From NCBI GenBank assembly GCA_903995115.1, contig LR877155.1:64501-128500 (forward strand): a DNA stretch of 64,000 nucleotides. Direction: 5' to 3'. Positions within the stretch are counted from its first letter, which is position 1. Each line of letters begins with the position of its first letter. The notes beneath the pieces are model-generated. The model was not told the DNA's origin and did no database searches. It saw only the letters and a list, made by a program, of their open reading frames with translations. The translations under genes and the position numbers were made by a program. Source of the DNA: Angomonas deanei (taxonomy: Eukaryota; Euglenozoa; Kinetoplastea; Trypanosomatida; Trypanosomatidae). Positions 1-9,471 of this stretch are shown piece after piece.

Positions 1-3000
1 GGCACCGTCGGCAAACGCATTCTCCAGCGCAGCACGTTCAGCAGCCTCCTCGTCCTCAATGGCCTTGCGGGCATCACCCTCGCTGTCGGTCAGCGCATTC
101 ACAGCAGCATTGAACTCCTGCTCCTGGCGGTCGGCAGCACGCTTCTGTGCATCGGCGGCACCGTCGGCAAACGCATTCTCCAGCGCAGCACGTTCAGCAG
201 CCTCCTCGTCCTCAATGGCCTTGCGGGCATCAGCCTCGCTGTCGGTCAGCGCATTCACAGCAGCATTGAATTCCTGCTCTTGGCGGTCGGCAGCACGCTT
301 CTGTGCATCGGCGGCACCGTCGGCAAACGCATTCTCCAGCGCAGCACGTTCAGCAGCCTCCTCATCCTCAACGGCCTTGCGGGCATCAGCCTCGCTGTCG
401 GTCAGCGCATTCACAGCAGCATTGAACTCCTGCTCCTGGCGGTCGGCAGCACGCTTCTGTGCGTCGGCGGCACCGTCGGCAAACGCATTCTCCAGCGCAG
501 CACGTTCAGCAGCTTCCTCGTCCTCAATGGCCCTGCGGGCATCAGCCTCGCTGTCGGTTAGCGCATTCACAGCAGCATTGAACTCCTGCTCCTGGCGGTC
601 GGCAGCACGCTTCTGTGCATCGGCGGCACCGTCGGCAAACGCATTCTCCAGCGCAGCACGTTCAGCAGCTTCCTCGTCCTCAATGGCCTTGCGGGCATCA
701 GCCTCGCTGTCGGTTAGCGCATTCACAGCAGCATTGAATTCCTGCTCTTGGCGGTCGGCAGCACGCTTCTGTGCGTCGGCGGCACCGTCGGCAAACGCAT
801 TCTCCAGCGCAGCACGTTCAGCAGCCTCCTCGTCCTCAATGGCCTTGCGGGCATCAGCCTCGCTGTCGGTTAGCGCATTCACAGCAGCATTGAACTCCTG
901 CTCCTGGCGGTCGGCAGCACGCTTCTGTGCGTCGGCGGCACCGTCGGCAAACGCATTCTCCAGCGCAGCACGTTCAGCAGCCTCCTCGTCCTCAATGGCC
1001 TTGCGGGCATCAGCCTCGCTGTCGGTCAGCGCATTCACAGCAGCATTGAATTCCTGCTCCTGGCGGTCGGCAGCACGCTTCTGTGCGTCGGCGGCACCGT
1101 CGGCAAACGCATTCTCCAGCGCAGCACGTTCAGCAGCCTCCTCGTCCTCAATGGCCTTGCGGGCATCAGCCTCGCTGTCGGTCAGCGCATTCACAGCAGC
1201 ATTGAATTCCTGCTCCTGGCGGTCGGCAGCACGCTTCTGTGCGTCGGCGGCACCGTCGGCAAACGCATTCTCCAGCGCAGCACGTTCAGCAGCCTCCTCG
1301 TCCTCAATGGCCTTGCGGGCATCAGCCTCGCTGTCGGTCAGCGCATTCACAGCAGCATTGAATTCCTGCTCCTGGCGGTCGGCAGCACGCTTCTGTGCAT
1401 CGGCGGCACCGTCGGCAAACGCATTCTCCAGCGCAGCACGTTCAGCAGCCTCCTCGTCCTCAATGGCCTTGCGGGCATCAGCCTCGCTGTCGGTCAGCGC
1501 ATTCACAGCAGCATTGAATTCCTGCTCCTGGCGGTCGGCAGCACGCTTCTGTGCGTCGGCGGCACCGTCGGCAAACGCATTCTCCAGCGCAGCACGTTCA
1601 GCAGCCTCCTCGTCCTCAATGGCCTTGCGGGCATCAGCCTCGCTGTCGGTCAGCGCATTCACAGCAGCATTGAATTCCTGCTCTTGGCGGTCGGCAGCAC
1701 GCTTCTGTGCATCGGCGGCACCGTCGGCAAACGCATTCTCCAGCGCAGCACGTTCAGCAGCCTCCTCGTCCTCAATGGCCTTGCGGGCATCAGCCTCGCT
1801 GTCGGTCAGCGCACTCACAGCAGCATTGAATTCCTGCTCCTGGCGGTCGGCAGCACGCTTCTGCGCGTCGGCGGCACCGTCGGCAAACGCATTCTCCAGC
1901 GCAGCACGTTCAGCAGCCTCCTCGTCCTCAATGGCCTTGCGGGCATCAGCCTCGCTGTCGGTCAGCGCATTCACAGCAGCATTGAATTCCTGCTCTTGGC
2001 GGTCGGCAGCACGCTTCTGTGCATCGGCGGCACCGTCGGCAAACGCATTCTCCAGCGCAGCACGTTCAGCAGCCTCCTCGTCCTCAATGGCCTTGCGGGC
2101 ATCAGCCTCGCTGTCGGTCAGCGCATTCACAGCAGCATTGAATTCCTGCTCCTGGCGGTCGGCAGCACGCTTCTGTGCATCGGCGGCACCGTCGGCAAAC
2201 GCATTCTCCAGCGCAGCACGTTCAGCAGCCTCCTCGTCCTCAATGGCCTTGCGGGCATCAGCCTCGCTGTCGGTCAGCGCATTCACAGCAGCATTGAACT
2301 CCTGCTCCTGGCGGTCGGCAGCACGCTTCTGTGCATCGGCGGCACCGTCGGCAAACGCATTCTCCAGCGCAGCACGTTCAGCAGCTTCCTCGTCCTCAAT
2401 GGCCTTGCGGGCATCAGCCTCGCTGTCGGTCAGCGCACTCACAGCAGCATTGAATTCCTGCTCCTGGCGGTCGGCAGCACGCTTCTGCGCGTCGGCGGCA
2501 CCGTCGGCAAACGCATTCTCCAGCGCAGCACGTTCAGCAGCTTCCTCGTCCTCAATGGCCTTGCGGGCATCAGCCTCGCTGTCGGTCAGCGCACTCACAG
2601 CAGCATTGAATTCCTGCTCCTGGCGGTCGGCAGCACGCTTCTGCGCGTCGGCGGCACCGTCGGCAAACGCATTCTCCAGCGCAGCACGTTCAGCAGCCTC
2701 CTCGTCCTCAATGGCCTTGCGGGCATCAGCCTCGCTGTCGGTCAGCGCATTCACAGCAGCATTGAATTCCTGCTCTTGGCGGTCGGCAGCACGCTTCTGT
2801 GCATCGGCGGCACCGTCGGCAAACGCATTCTCCAGCGCAGCACGTTCAGCAGCCTCCTCGTCCTCAATGGCCTTGCGGGCATCAGCCTCGCTGTCGGTCA
2901 GCGCACTCACAGCAGCATTGAATTCCTGCTCCTGGCGGTCGGCAGCACGCTTCTGCGCGTCGGCGGCACCGTCGGCAAACGCATTCTCCAGCGCAGCACG

Positions 3001-6000
3001 TTCAGCAGCCTCCTCGTCCTCAATGGCCTTGCGGGCATCAGCCTCGCTGTCGGTCAGCGCACTCACAGCAGCATTGAATTCCTGCTCCTGGCGGTCGGCA
3101 GCACGCTTCTGCGCGTCGGCGGCACCGTCGGCAAACGCATTCTCCAGCGCAGCACGTTCAGCAGCCTCCTCGTCCTCAATGGCCTTGCGGGCATCAGCCT
3201 CGCTGTCGGTCAGCGCATTCACAGCAGCATTGAATTCCTGCTCTTGGCGGTCGGCAGCACGCTTCTGCGCGTCGGCGGCACCGTCGGCAAACGCATTCTC
3301 CAGCGCAGCACGTTCAGCAGCCTCCTCGTCCTCAATGGCCTTGCGGGCATCAGCCTCGCTGTCGGTCAGCGCATTCACAGCAGCATTGAATTCCTGCTCC
3401 TGGCGGTCGGCAGCACGCTTCTGCGCGTCGGCGGCACCGTCGGCAAACGCATTCTCCAGCGCAGCACGTTCAGCAGCCTCCTCGTCCTCAATGGCCTTGC
3501 GGGCATCAGCCTCGCTGTCGGTCAGCGCATTCACAGCAGCATTGAATTCCTGCTCCTGGCGGTCGGCAGCACGCTTCTGCGCGTCGGCGGCACCGTCGGC
3601 AAACGCATTCTCCAGCGCAGCACGTTCAGCAGCTTCCTCGTCCTCAATGGCCTTGCGGGCATCAGCCTCGCTGTCGGTCAGCGCATTCACAGCAGCATTG
3701 AATTCCTGCTCCTGGCGGTCGGCAGCACGCTTCTGCGCGTCGGCGGCACCGTCGGCAAACGCATTCTCCAGCGCAGCACGTTCAGCAGCCTCCTCGTCCT
3801 CAATGGCCTTGCGGGCATCAGCCTCGCTGTCGGTCAGCGCATTCACAGCAGCATTGAATTCCTGCTCCTGGCGGTCGGCAGCACGCTTCTGTGCATCGGC
3901 GGCACCGTCGGCAAACGCATTCTCCAGCGCAGCACGTTCAGCAGCCTCCTCGTCCTCAATGGCCTTGCGGGCATCAGCCTCGCTGTCGGTCAGCGCATTC
4001 ACAGCAGCATTGAATTCCTGCTCCTGGCGGTCGGCAGCACGCTTCTGTGCATCGGCGGCACCGTCGGCAAACGCATTCTCCAGCGCAGCACGTTCAGCAG
4101 CCTCCTCGTCCTCAATGGCCTTGCGGGCATCAGCCTCGCTGTCGGTCAGCGCACTCACAGCAGCATTGAATTCCTGCTCTTGGCGGTCGGCAGCACGCTT
4201 CTGTGCATCGGCGGCACCGTCGGCAAACGCATTCTCCAGCGCAGCACGTTCAGCAGCCTCCTCGTCCTCAATGGCCTTGCGGGCATCAGCCTCGCTGTCG
4301 GTCAGCGCATTCACAGCAGCATTGAATTCCTGCTCCTGGCGGTCGGCAGCACGCTTCTGTGCATCGGCGGCACCGTCGGCAAACGCATTCTCCAGCGCAG
4401 CACGTTCAGCAGCTTCCTCGTCCTCAATGGCCTTGCGGGCATCAGCCTCGCTGTCGGTCAGCGCATTCACAGCAGCATTGAATTCCTGCTCCTGGCGGTC
4501 GGCAGCACGCTTCTGTGCGTCGGCGGCACCGTCGGCAAACGCATTCTCCAGCGCAGCACGTTCAGCAGCCTCCTCGTCCTCAATGGCCTTGCGGGCATCA
4601 GCCTCGCTGTCGGTCAGCGCATTCACAGCAGCATTGAATTCCTGCTCCTGGCGGTCGGCAGCACGCTTCTGTGCGTCGGCGGCACCGTCGGCAAACGCAT
4701 TCTCCAGCGCAGCACGTTCAGCAGCCTCCTCGTCCTCAATGGCCTTGCGGGCATCAGCCTCGCTGTCGGTCAGCGCATTCACAGCAGCATTGAATTCCTG
4801 CTCCTGGCGGTCGGCAGCACGCTTCTGTGCGTCGGCGGCACCGTCGGCAAACGCATTCTCCAGCGCAGCACGTTCAGCAGCCTCCTCGTCCTCAATGGCC
4901 TTGCGGGCATCAGCCTCGCTGTCGGTCAGCGCATTCACAGCAGCATTGAATTCCTGCTCTTGGCGGTCGGCAGCACGCTTCTGCGCGTCGGCGGCACCGT
5001 CGGCAAACGCATTCTCTAGCGCAGCACGTTCAGCAGCCTCCTCGTCCTCAATGGCCTTGCGGGCATCAGCCTCGCTGTCGGTCAGCGCACTCACAGCAGC
5101 ATTGAATTCCTGCTCCTGGCGGTCGGCAGCACGCTTCTGCGCGTCGGCGGCACCGTCGGCAAACGCATTCTCCAGCGCAGCACGTTCAGCAGCTTCCTCG
5201 TCCTCAATGGCCTTGCGGGCATCAGCCTCGCTGTCGGTTAGCGCAATCACAGCAGCATTGAACTCCTGCTCCTGGCGGTCGGCAGCACGCTTCTGTGCAT
5301 CGGCGGCACCGTCGGCAAACGCATTCTCCAGCGCAGCACGTTCAGCAGCCTCCTCATCCTCAACGGCCTTGCGGGCATCAGCCTCGCTGTCGGTCAGCGC
5401 ATTCACAGCAGCATTGAACTCCTGCTCCTCGCGGTCGGCAGCACGCTTCTGTGCGTCGGCGGCACCGTCGGCAAACGCATTCTCCAGCGCAGCACGTTCA
5501 GCAGCCTCCTCGTCCTCAATGGCCTTGCGGGCATCAGCCTCGCTGTCGGTCAGCGCATTCACAGCAGCATTGAATTCCTGCTCTTGGCGGTCGGCAGCAC
5601 GCTTCTGTGCATCGGCGGCACCGTCGGCAAACGCATTCTCCAGCGCAGCACGTTCAGCAGCCTCCTCGTCCTCAATGGCCTTGCGGGCATCAGCCTCGCT
5701 GTCGGTCAGCGCATTCACAGCAGCATTGAATTCCTGCTCCTGGCGGTCGGCAGCACGCTTCTGTGCATCGGCGGCACCGTCGGCAAACGCATTCTCCAGC
5801 GCAGCACGTTCAGCAGCCTCCTCGTCCTCAATGGCCTTGCGGGCATCAGCCTCGCTGTCGGTCAGCGCATTCACAGCAGCATTGAATTCCTGCTCCTGGC
5901 GGTCGGCAGCACGCTTCTGTGCGTCGGCGGCACCGTCGGCAAACGCATTCTCCAGCGCAGCACGTTCAGCAGCCTCCTCGTCCTCAATGGCCTTGCGGGC

Positions 6001-6456
6001 ATCAGCCTCGCTGTCGGTCAGCGCATTCACAGCAGCATTGAATTCCTGCTCCTGGCGGTCGGCAGCACGCTTCTGTGCATCGGCGGCACCGTCGGCAAAC
6101 GCATTCTCCAGCGCAGCACGTTCAGCAGCCTCCTCGTCCTCAATGGCCTTGCGGGCATCAGCCTCGCTGTCGGTCAGCGCATTCACAGCAGCATTGAACT
6201 CCTGCTCCTGGCGGTCGGCAGAACGCTTCTGTGCGTCGGCGGCACCGTCGGCAAACGCATTCTCCAGCGCAGCACGTTCAGCAGCTTCCTCGTCCTCAAT
6301 GGCCTTGCGGGCATCAGCCTCGCTGTCGGTTAGCGCATTCACAGCAGCATTGAATTCCTGCTCTTGGCGGTCGGCAGCACGCTTCTGTGCATCGGCGGCA
6401 CCGTCGGCAAACGCATTCTCCAGGGCAGCACGTTCAGCAGCCTCCTCGTCCTCAAC
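1..6456. repeat. 156-bp in-frame tandem repeat array (>41 units)
   Basis: A 156-bp unit (exactly 52 codons) repeats without spacers from the left edge to about 6456. Units differ at only a few recurrent sites: CAT/CAC versus CGT in the Asp-Ala codons, CTT/CTC in the Gln codon, ATT versus ACT in the Asn/Ser codon. Most of these are silent. The near identity at silent sites indicates recent expansion or homogenisation. The array continues beyond the window, so total copy number is unknown. Assemblies often collapse such arrays, so even the visible copy number is provisional. Confidence 0.97.
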
Positions 6457-7806
6457 GGATATTCTGGATTCCTGCTCTTCTCTAGACAACTGTATTAAGG
6501 GTAGCTGTTTCCTTTCCAGTAGGAGCAGTTTTAGAATAGGGATAAGGCTTTCGAGCTCTTCCCTGTAGATTTTATTTCGATTACTAGTTTGAATATGATG
6601 CAGCTGTTCGAACGCCAAATGGGATGGCGTGGAGGATTTAAGAATGCTAATCAACTCGTAAATCTCGTCGGTTGTAATAGACTGTCTCTTTACAGACTCG
6701 ATGAGTAGCACCTGATCGAGTGAGTCTAGTATATCGGCATTACTCTCCGTTGGTTTTGCCATCTGCTGTGTGTCACGGGGAGGAGAAAATGTGCTGGTGA
6801 GGCCCGCCCGATAGTCCTCGCTGCTGTTCAACGAGGGCTCCCGTTTAACGGTATCGGAAGGAACAGCCGCTTCAAACGCATCGCGAATGGATGTGGTCTC
6901 CTTAATATAGTTGAGAATAATACGATTTCTCTCGTTTTCCTCGTTGCCTTCTATAAAACTAGCAATCTGTGGAAAGACGTGCGTGTTCAAAAATGTGCTT
7001 CTTGATTTTGCTGGGGTGAGGGCCGCGCTGATTGGGCTGTCACCAAACAAACTAGGCGACTCATTTTTAAAGGAGGAGGACCCGAAGGAGGAGTTGAGTG
7101 CTGCATTTCGCGGAGTGCTTTGGGTAGACATTGGAAGGGGTGTGGAGGACTGGGGAACATACTCCCCCGCCAGAAACAATGCGTACTTGGAACCCAACCG
7201 GCGTCTTTCCGTCTTCTCCTGAGCCACAATAAAGTTTCTCTGCACAATTTCGGTTTGTACGCAGTCATGAATACTTCTAATTTGGTTTCGCCGTGTCCGT
7301 TCGTACACTTCTCGCTTATGCTCTTTCTTTTGTACCTCAAGATACTTTTCATTCTCTAGACAAGCAATGGAGCCGAACTCCATTACCTCCATCAGCAGCA
7401 TCTCACGCCGGACGACTGCTTCTTCTTCCGTCACTTCGTCCGTTGGTAAATCGATCTCCACCGATACATCGACGAGTGCGGACTTATCTACACTATTGAT
7501 GAAAGATTTTGCGCCGAGACGCCTTTTAGAAGACTCGAGGTCCCCTATATCTCGTTTAAATGTTCTAAGAGAGTCCGCCGGTTTGGAACTAGGCGGCGCC
7601 AGGGGTGGTCGCCCAAGCACCGGTGTTCCCACTAGTGTTCCCTGCTCCATCTTGGGTACCGGGCTCAGGGGTCTCCCTAAATGACGTTCTAGCGCACTAC
7701 TCAGTTTTGCGCAAAGAGCCGACCGTTTCGCTTTTTCAATATTGATGAGATGCTGTCTTTCCACCTCCTCCAGATGAATTACTTCATTCCGTTCCACGCG
7801 ACTCAT
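1..7806 (-). CDS. Giant 52-residue-repeat protein, C-terminus beyond window
   Basis: The minus-strand frame is open from an ATG at 7804-7806 to the left edge (about 2602 codons, no stop), so the 3' end is missing. An in-frame stop lies at 7840-7842 with no ATG between, and a T15 tract plus AG at 7833 gives a 26-nt leader, which fixes the start. Residues 1-450 are non-repetitive, charged and helical-looking, with a Ser/Pro-rich stretch around 230-300. From residue 451 come at least 41 copies of a 52-residue unit rich in Ala, Glu, Asp and Arg (for example AIEDEEAAERAALENAFADG and RAADRQEQEFNAAVNALTDS). These are probably long helices or coiled coil. The style resembles giant repetitive cytoskeletal, flagellar or kinetoplast-linked proteins of trypanosomatids, but I do not recognise the family. 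A cytoskeletal role is inference. Rare substitutions (N to S or I, Q to E, K to R) mark individual units. Confidence 0.88.
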   Translation of the reverse strand, partial: MSRVERNEVIHLEEVERQHLINIEKAKRSALCAKLSSALERHLGRPLSPVPKMEQGTLVGTPVLGRPPLAPPSSKPADSLRTFKRDIGDLESSKRRLGAKSFINSVDKSALVDVSVEIDLPTDEVTEEEAVVRREMLLMEVMEFGSIACLENEKYLEVQKKEHKREVYERTRRNQIRSIHDCVQTEIVQRNFIVAQEKTERRRLGSKYALFLAGEYVPQSSTPLPMSTQSTPRNAALNSSFGSSSFKNESPSLFGDSPISAALTPAKSRSTFLNTHVFPQIASFIEGNEENERNRIILNYIKETTSIRDAFEAAVPSDTVKREPSLNSSEDYRAGLTSTFSPPRDTQQMAKPTESNADILDSLDQVLLIESVKRQSITTDEIYELISILKSSTPSHLAFEQLHHIQTSNRNKIYREELESLIPILKLLLLERKQLPLIQLSREEQESRISVEDEEAAERAALENAFADGAADAQKRAADRQEQEFNAAVNALTDSEADARKAIEDEEAAERAALENAFADGAADAQKRSADRQEQEFNAAVNALTDSEADARKAIEDEEAAERAALENAFADGAADAQKRAADRQEQEFNAAVNALTDSEADARKAIEDEEAAERAALENAFADGAADAQKRAADRQEQEFNAAVNALTDSEADARKAIEDEEAAERAALENAFADGAADAQKRAADRQEQEFNAAVNALTDSEADARKAIEDEEAAERAALENAFADGAADAQKRAADRQEQEFNAAVNALTDSEADARKAIEDEEAAERAALENAFADGAADAQKRAADREEQEFNAAVNALTDSEADARKAVEDEEAAERAALENAFADGAADAQKRAADRQEQEFNAAVIALTDSEADARKAIEDEEAAERAALENAFADGAADAQKRAADRQEQEFNAAVSALTDSEADARKAIEDEEAAERAALENAFADGAADAQKRAADRQEQEFNAAVNALTDSEADARKAIEDEEAAERAALENAFADGAADAQKRAADRQEQEFNAAVNALTDSEADARKAIEDEEAAERAALENAFADGAADAQKRAADRQEQEFNAAVNALTDSEADARKAIEDEEAAERAALENAFADGAADAQKRAADRQEQEFNAAVNALTDSEADARKAIEDEEAAERAALENAFADGAADAQKRAADRQEQEFNAAVNALTDSEADARKAIEDEEAAERAALENAFADGAADAQKRAADRQEQEFNAAVSALTDSEADARKAIEDEEAAERAALENAFADGAADAQKRAADRQEQEFNAAVNALTDSEADARKAIEDEEAAERAALENAFADGAADAQKRAADRQEQEFNAAVNALTDSEADARKAIEDEEAAERAALENAFADGAADAQKRAADRQEQEFNAAVNALTDSEADARKAIEDEEAAERAALENAFADGAADAQKRAADRQEQEFNAAVNALTDSEADARKAIEDEEAAERAALENAFADGAADAQKRAADRQEQEFNAAVNALTDSEADARKAIEDEEAAERAALENAFADGAADAQKRAADRQEQEFNAAVNALTDSEADARKAIEDEEAAERAALENAFADGAADAQKRAADRQEQEFNAAVSALTDSEADARKAIEDEEAAERAALENAFADGAADAQKRAADRQEQEFNAAVSALTDSEADARKAIEDEEAAERAALENAFADGAADAQKRAADRQEQEFNAAVNALTDSEADARKAIEDEEAAERAALENAFADGAADAQKRAADRQEQEFNAAVSALTDSEADARKAIEDEEAAERAALENAFADGAADAQKRAADRQEQEFNAAVSALTDSEADARKAIEDEEAAERAALENAFADGAADAQKRAADRQEQEFNAAVNALTDSEADARKAIEDEEAAERAALENAFADGAADAQKRAADRQEQEFNAAVNALTDSEADARKAIEDEEAAERAALENAFADGAADAQKRAADRQEQEFNAAVNALTDSEADARKAIEDEEAAERAALENAFADGAADAQKRAADRQEQEFNAAVSALTDSEADARKAIEDEEAAERAALENAFADGAADAQKRAADRQEQEFNAAVNALTDSEADARKAIEDEEAAERAALENAFADGAADAQKRAADRQEQEFNAAVNALTDSEADARKAIEDEEAAERAALENAFADGAADAQKRAADRQEQEFNAAVNALTDSEADARKAIEDEEAAERAALENAFADGAADAQKRAADRQEQEFNAAVNALTDSEADARKAIEDEEAAERAALENAFADGAADAQKRAADRQEQEFNAAVNALTDSEADARKAIEDEEAAERAALENAFADGAADAQKRAADRQEQEFNAAVNALTDSEADARKAIEDEEAAERAALENAFADGAADAQKRAADRQEQEFNAAVNALTDSEADARKAIEDEEAAERAALENAFADGAADAQKRAADRQEQEFNAAVNALTDSEADARRAIEDEEAAERAALENAFADGAADAQKRAADRQEQEFNAAVNALTDSEADARKAVEDEEAAERAALENAFADGAADAQKRAADRQEQEFNAAVNALTDSEADARKAIEDEEAAERAALENAFADGAADAQKRAADRQEQEFNAAVNALTDSEGDARKAIEDEEAAERAALENAFADGA

Positions 7807-8199
7807 GGAAACGAACAGCTTCTTCTTAATGACTAAATGTTACCAAAAAAAAAAAAAAATGAAAAATTGTACCCTTTCGTGTTGACGACGTTTAATAAAG
7901 GACGTCGCAAAAAGGGGGAAATTATGTTTATAATGTTTTTCCTTTCTTTTTCTATAAAAACTGTGGTGTACTGTCACCTATACTATGACAGACTTTTTAA
8001 CCTTCTTAAACACGTAAAAGAATACAACAAGAGAGGAGGAAAGAGTCCAGCACAGAAAACACTATCCACCACAGTTCATCATCTGGCGGAGCCCCGCTCA
8101 TTGAAACCCACGAGCACACACATTGAGAATATCAAAATAAATGAAAAAGAGAAAAGAAACTTTGTCAACACAAAAGTCTGCGTCGTAGTCAATTCGTTC
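7807..8199. other. Intergenic spacer
   Basis: This AT-rich spacer of about 390 bp lies between the uS19 copy and the repeat protein. It holds the predicted trans-splice acceptor at 7833-7859 and, on its right, the 3' untranslated region of the left uS19 copy, whose last 60 bases resemble the right copy. I see no gene or RNA in it. Confidence 0.6.
7833..7859 (-). promoter_or_regulatory. Predicted spliced-leader acceptor, repeat-protein gene
   Basis: On the minus strand a T15 run (7845-7859) is followed by the first AG at 7833-7834, 26 nt before the start codon. Tract, AG and short leader match the trypanosomatid trans-splice acceptor pattern. Confidence 0.55.
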
Positions 8200-8659
8200 T
8201 TACTTCAGAGGAATGAAGCGAGAAGAGTGGCTGGCGCCAACACCGGGGCGGCCGTGGAGCACGGGGTTGTAGGACATGGCGAACTCACCGAGGTAGCGGC
8301 CGATCATCTCACCCTTGACCTCAACGTGACCGAAGAGGTGACCGTTGTAGACGCCGATGATGGAACCAACCATCTCGGGGGTGATGATCACATCACGGAG
8401 GTGGGTGCGGATGGGCTTGGGCTTCTCACCAACCTTGACGTTCTTCTTGGCCTCACGGAGGCGCTTCAGGAGAACAGGGGGGGCGGCGGTCGGCGTGGCG
8501 GTTCATGTGGCGGCGGGCACGGGCGTGCACGATGGCCTTGAACTCAGCCTCGCTCAGGGCAAGAAGGGGGTCGATCTCAAGTCCACGGTAGGTGAACTTG
8601 TGGAAGGTACGCTCCTTCTTGAGCTTGGCGTAGGCGGCCTCATCCATGTGTTCAGTCAT
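8200..8659 (-). pseudogene. RPS15: 40S ribosomal protein uS19 (RPS15), left copy, frameshifted
   Basis: This copy starts [20 protein letters not shown], like the intact copy 650 bp to the right. A run of seven G (about 8477-8483) replaces six in the other copy. The frame is lost after about residue 61 (HADRRPP) and would end a few residues later. The remaining bases encode the normal C-terminal half, ending SSRFIPLK, in another frame. Apart from the extra G only two bases differ, so the break is very recent, an assembly or homopolymer error, or a mixed-allele artefact. If real, the copy yields a short useless peptide and the right copy must supply the protein. The 5' leader and acceptor look intact. 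Confidence 0.85.
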
Positions 8660-8671
8660 CTTGTGTGTAGA

Positions 8672-8702
8672 CTATAAAAACAGAGACGAAAGGGGTGAAA
8701 GA
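8672..8702 (-). promoter_or_regulatory. Predicted spliced-leader acceptor, left uS19 copy
   Basis: A pyrimidine-rich minus-strand tract (8674-8702) ends in AG at 8672-8673, leaving a 12-nt leader. Leader length and its last bases (CACACAAG) match the right copy. Confidence 0.55.
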
Positions 8703-8850
8703 TGGCGTGTAATCGATGAACAAACATAATTAGTTTTAATCACGTGAGGTAAAAAAAAAAACCTGCACACGGGTTGCGAATTTTAAATGAATGAAAAAGG
8801 AGAAAAGAAACTTTGCTAACACAAAAGTCTGCGTCGTAGTCAATTCGTTC

Positions 8851-9309
8851 TTACTTCAGAGGAATGAAGCGAGAAGAGTGGCTGGCGCCAACACCGGGGC
8901 GGCCGTGGAGCACGGGGTTGTAGGACATGGCGAACTCACCGAGGTAGCGGCCGATCATCTCACCCTTGACCTCAACGTGACCGAAGAGGTGACCGTTGTA
9001 GACGCCGATGATGGAACCGACCATCTCGGGGGTGATGATCACATCACGGAGGTGGGTGCGGATGGGCTTGGGCTTCTCACCAACCTTGACGTTCTTCTTG
9101 GCCTCGCGGAGGCGCTTCAGGAGAACAGGGGGGCGGCGGTCGGCGTGGCGGTTCATGTGGCGGCGGGCACGGGCGTGCACGATGGCCTTGAACTCAGCCT
9201 CGCTCAGGGCAAGAAGGGGGTCGATCTCAAGTCCACGGTAGGTGAACTTGTGGAAGGTACGCTCCTTCTTGAGCTTGGCGTAGGCGGCCTCATCCATGTG
9301 TTCAGTCAT
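8851..9309 (-). CDS. RPS15: 40S ribosomal protein uS19 (RPS15)
   Basis: This intact 152-residue protein belongs to the cytosolic small-subunit head, where uS19 contacts 18S rRNA near the decoding region and the uL5 bridge. The S19 core is clear: the segment [20 protein letters not shown], then [15 protein letters not shown], and a basic, flexible tail ending [13 protein letters not shown]. Length matches eukaryotic RPS15 (about 145-155). The start ATG at 9309 lies 12 nt behind a predicted trans-splice acceptor. It is the functional partner of the frameshifted tandem copy on its left. Confidence in family and frame is very high. Confidence 0.97.
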   Translation of the reverse strand: MTEHMDEAAYAKLKKERTFHKFTYRGLEIDPLLALSEAEFKAIVHARARRHMNRHADRRPPVLLKRLREAKKNVKVGEKPKPIRTHLRDVIITPEMVGSIIGVYNGHLFGHVEVKGEMIGRYLGEFAMSYNPVLHGRPGVGASHSSRFIPLK

Positions 9310-9321
9310 CTTGTGTGCGAG

Positions 9322-9353
9322 CTAAATGATAAACAAAAATGGAAAAGGGAAAT
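9322..9353 (-). promoter_or_regulatory. Predicted spliced-leader acceptor, right uS19 copy
   Basis: A pyrimidine-rich minus-strand tract (about 9325-9353) is followed by AG at 9322-9323, 12 nt upstream of the start codon. The short leader is typical of highly expressed trypanosomatid genes. Confidence 0.6.
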
Positions 9354-9471
9354 GTGGTTGATTACAAAAGCGTATCTCTAAATGGCAGTATGTCGCTCTT
9401 TCAGAAAAAGAACAATAAAAAAAAAATACTGTGTGAGAAAATAAACAGTAAAAAAAAATGATAATTTACAT

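Larger units (their letters stand above)
8141..9323. repeat. Tandem duplication containing uS19 (RPS15)
   Basis: Two units, 8141-8673 and 8791-9323, are near identical. Each spans the short 5' leader, the whole uS19 coding region and about 60 bp of 3' untranslated sequence. Within the coding region I see two substitutions and one extra G in the left copy. A further single-base indel lies in the 3' untranslated part. The sequence between the units (8674-8790) is unrelated to either flank. Tandem ribosomal protein pairs are common in trypanosomatids. Confidence 0.9.

Noticed and set aside
1684-5019. Second plus-strand long frame in the array (LLLAVGSTLL-type repeat)
   Set aside because: This is another shadow of the 156-bp repeat, with no start context and no unique sequence.
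1-6456. CRISPR-like or satellite array
   Set aside because: Units are contiguous without spacers, are an exact multiple of three, and lie in one long coding frame.
59-6568. Plus-strand open frame of over 2100 codons across the repeat array, apparently a Ser/Ala-rich protein
   Set aside because: It is the antisense reading of the minus-strand gene. Every other gene is on the minus strand, its composition is that of a reversed Ala/Glu-rich code, and the minus frame has a proper start, unique N-terminus and acceptor.
8791-9381. Plus-strand frame opposite the intact uS19 copy
   Set aside because: It is the antisense shadow of a highly conserved ribosomal gene, and a similar shadow exists opposite the other copy.
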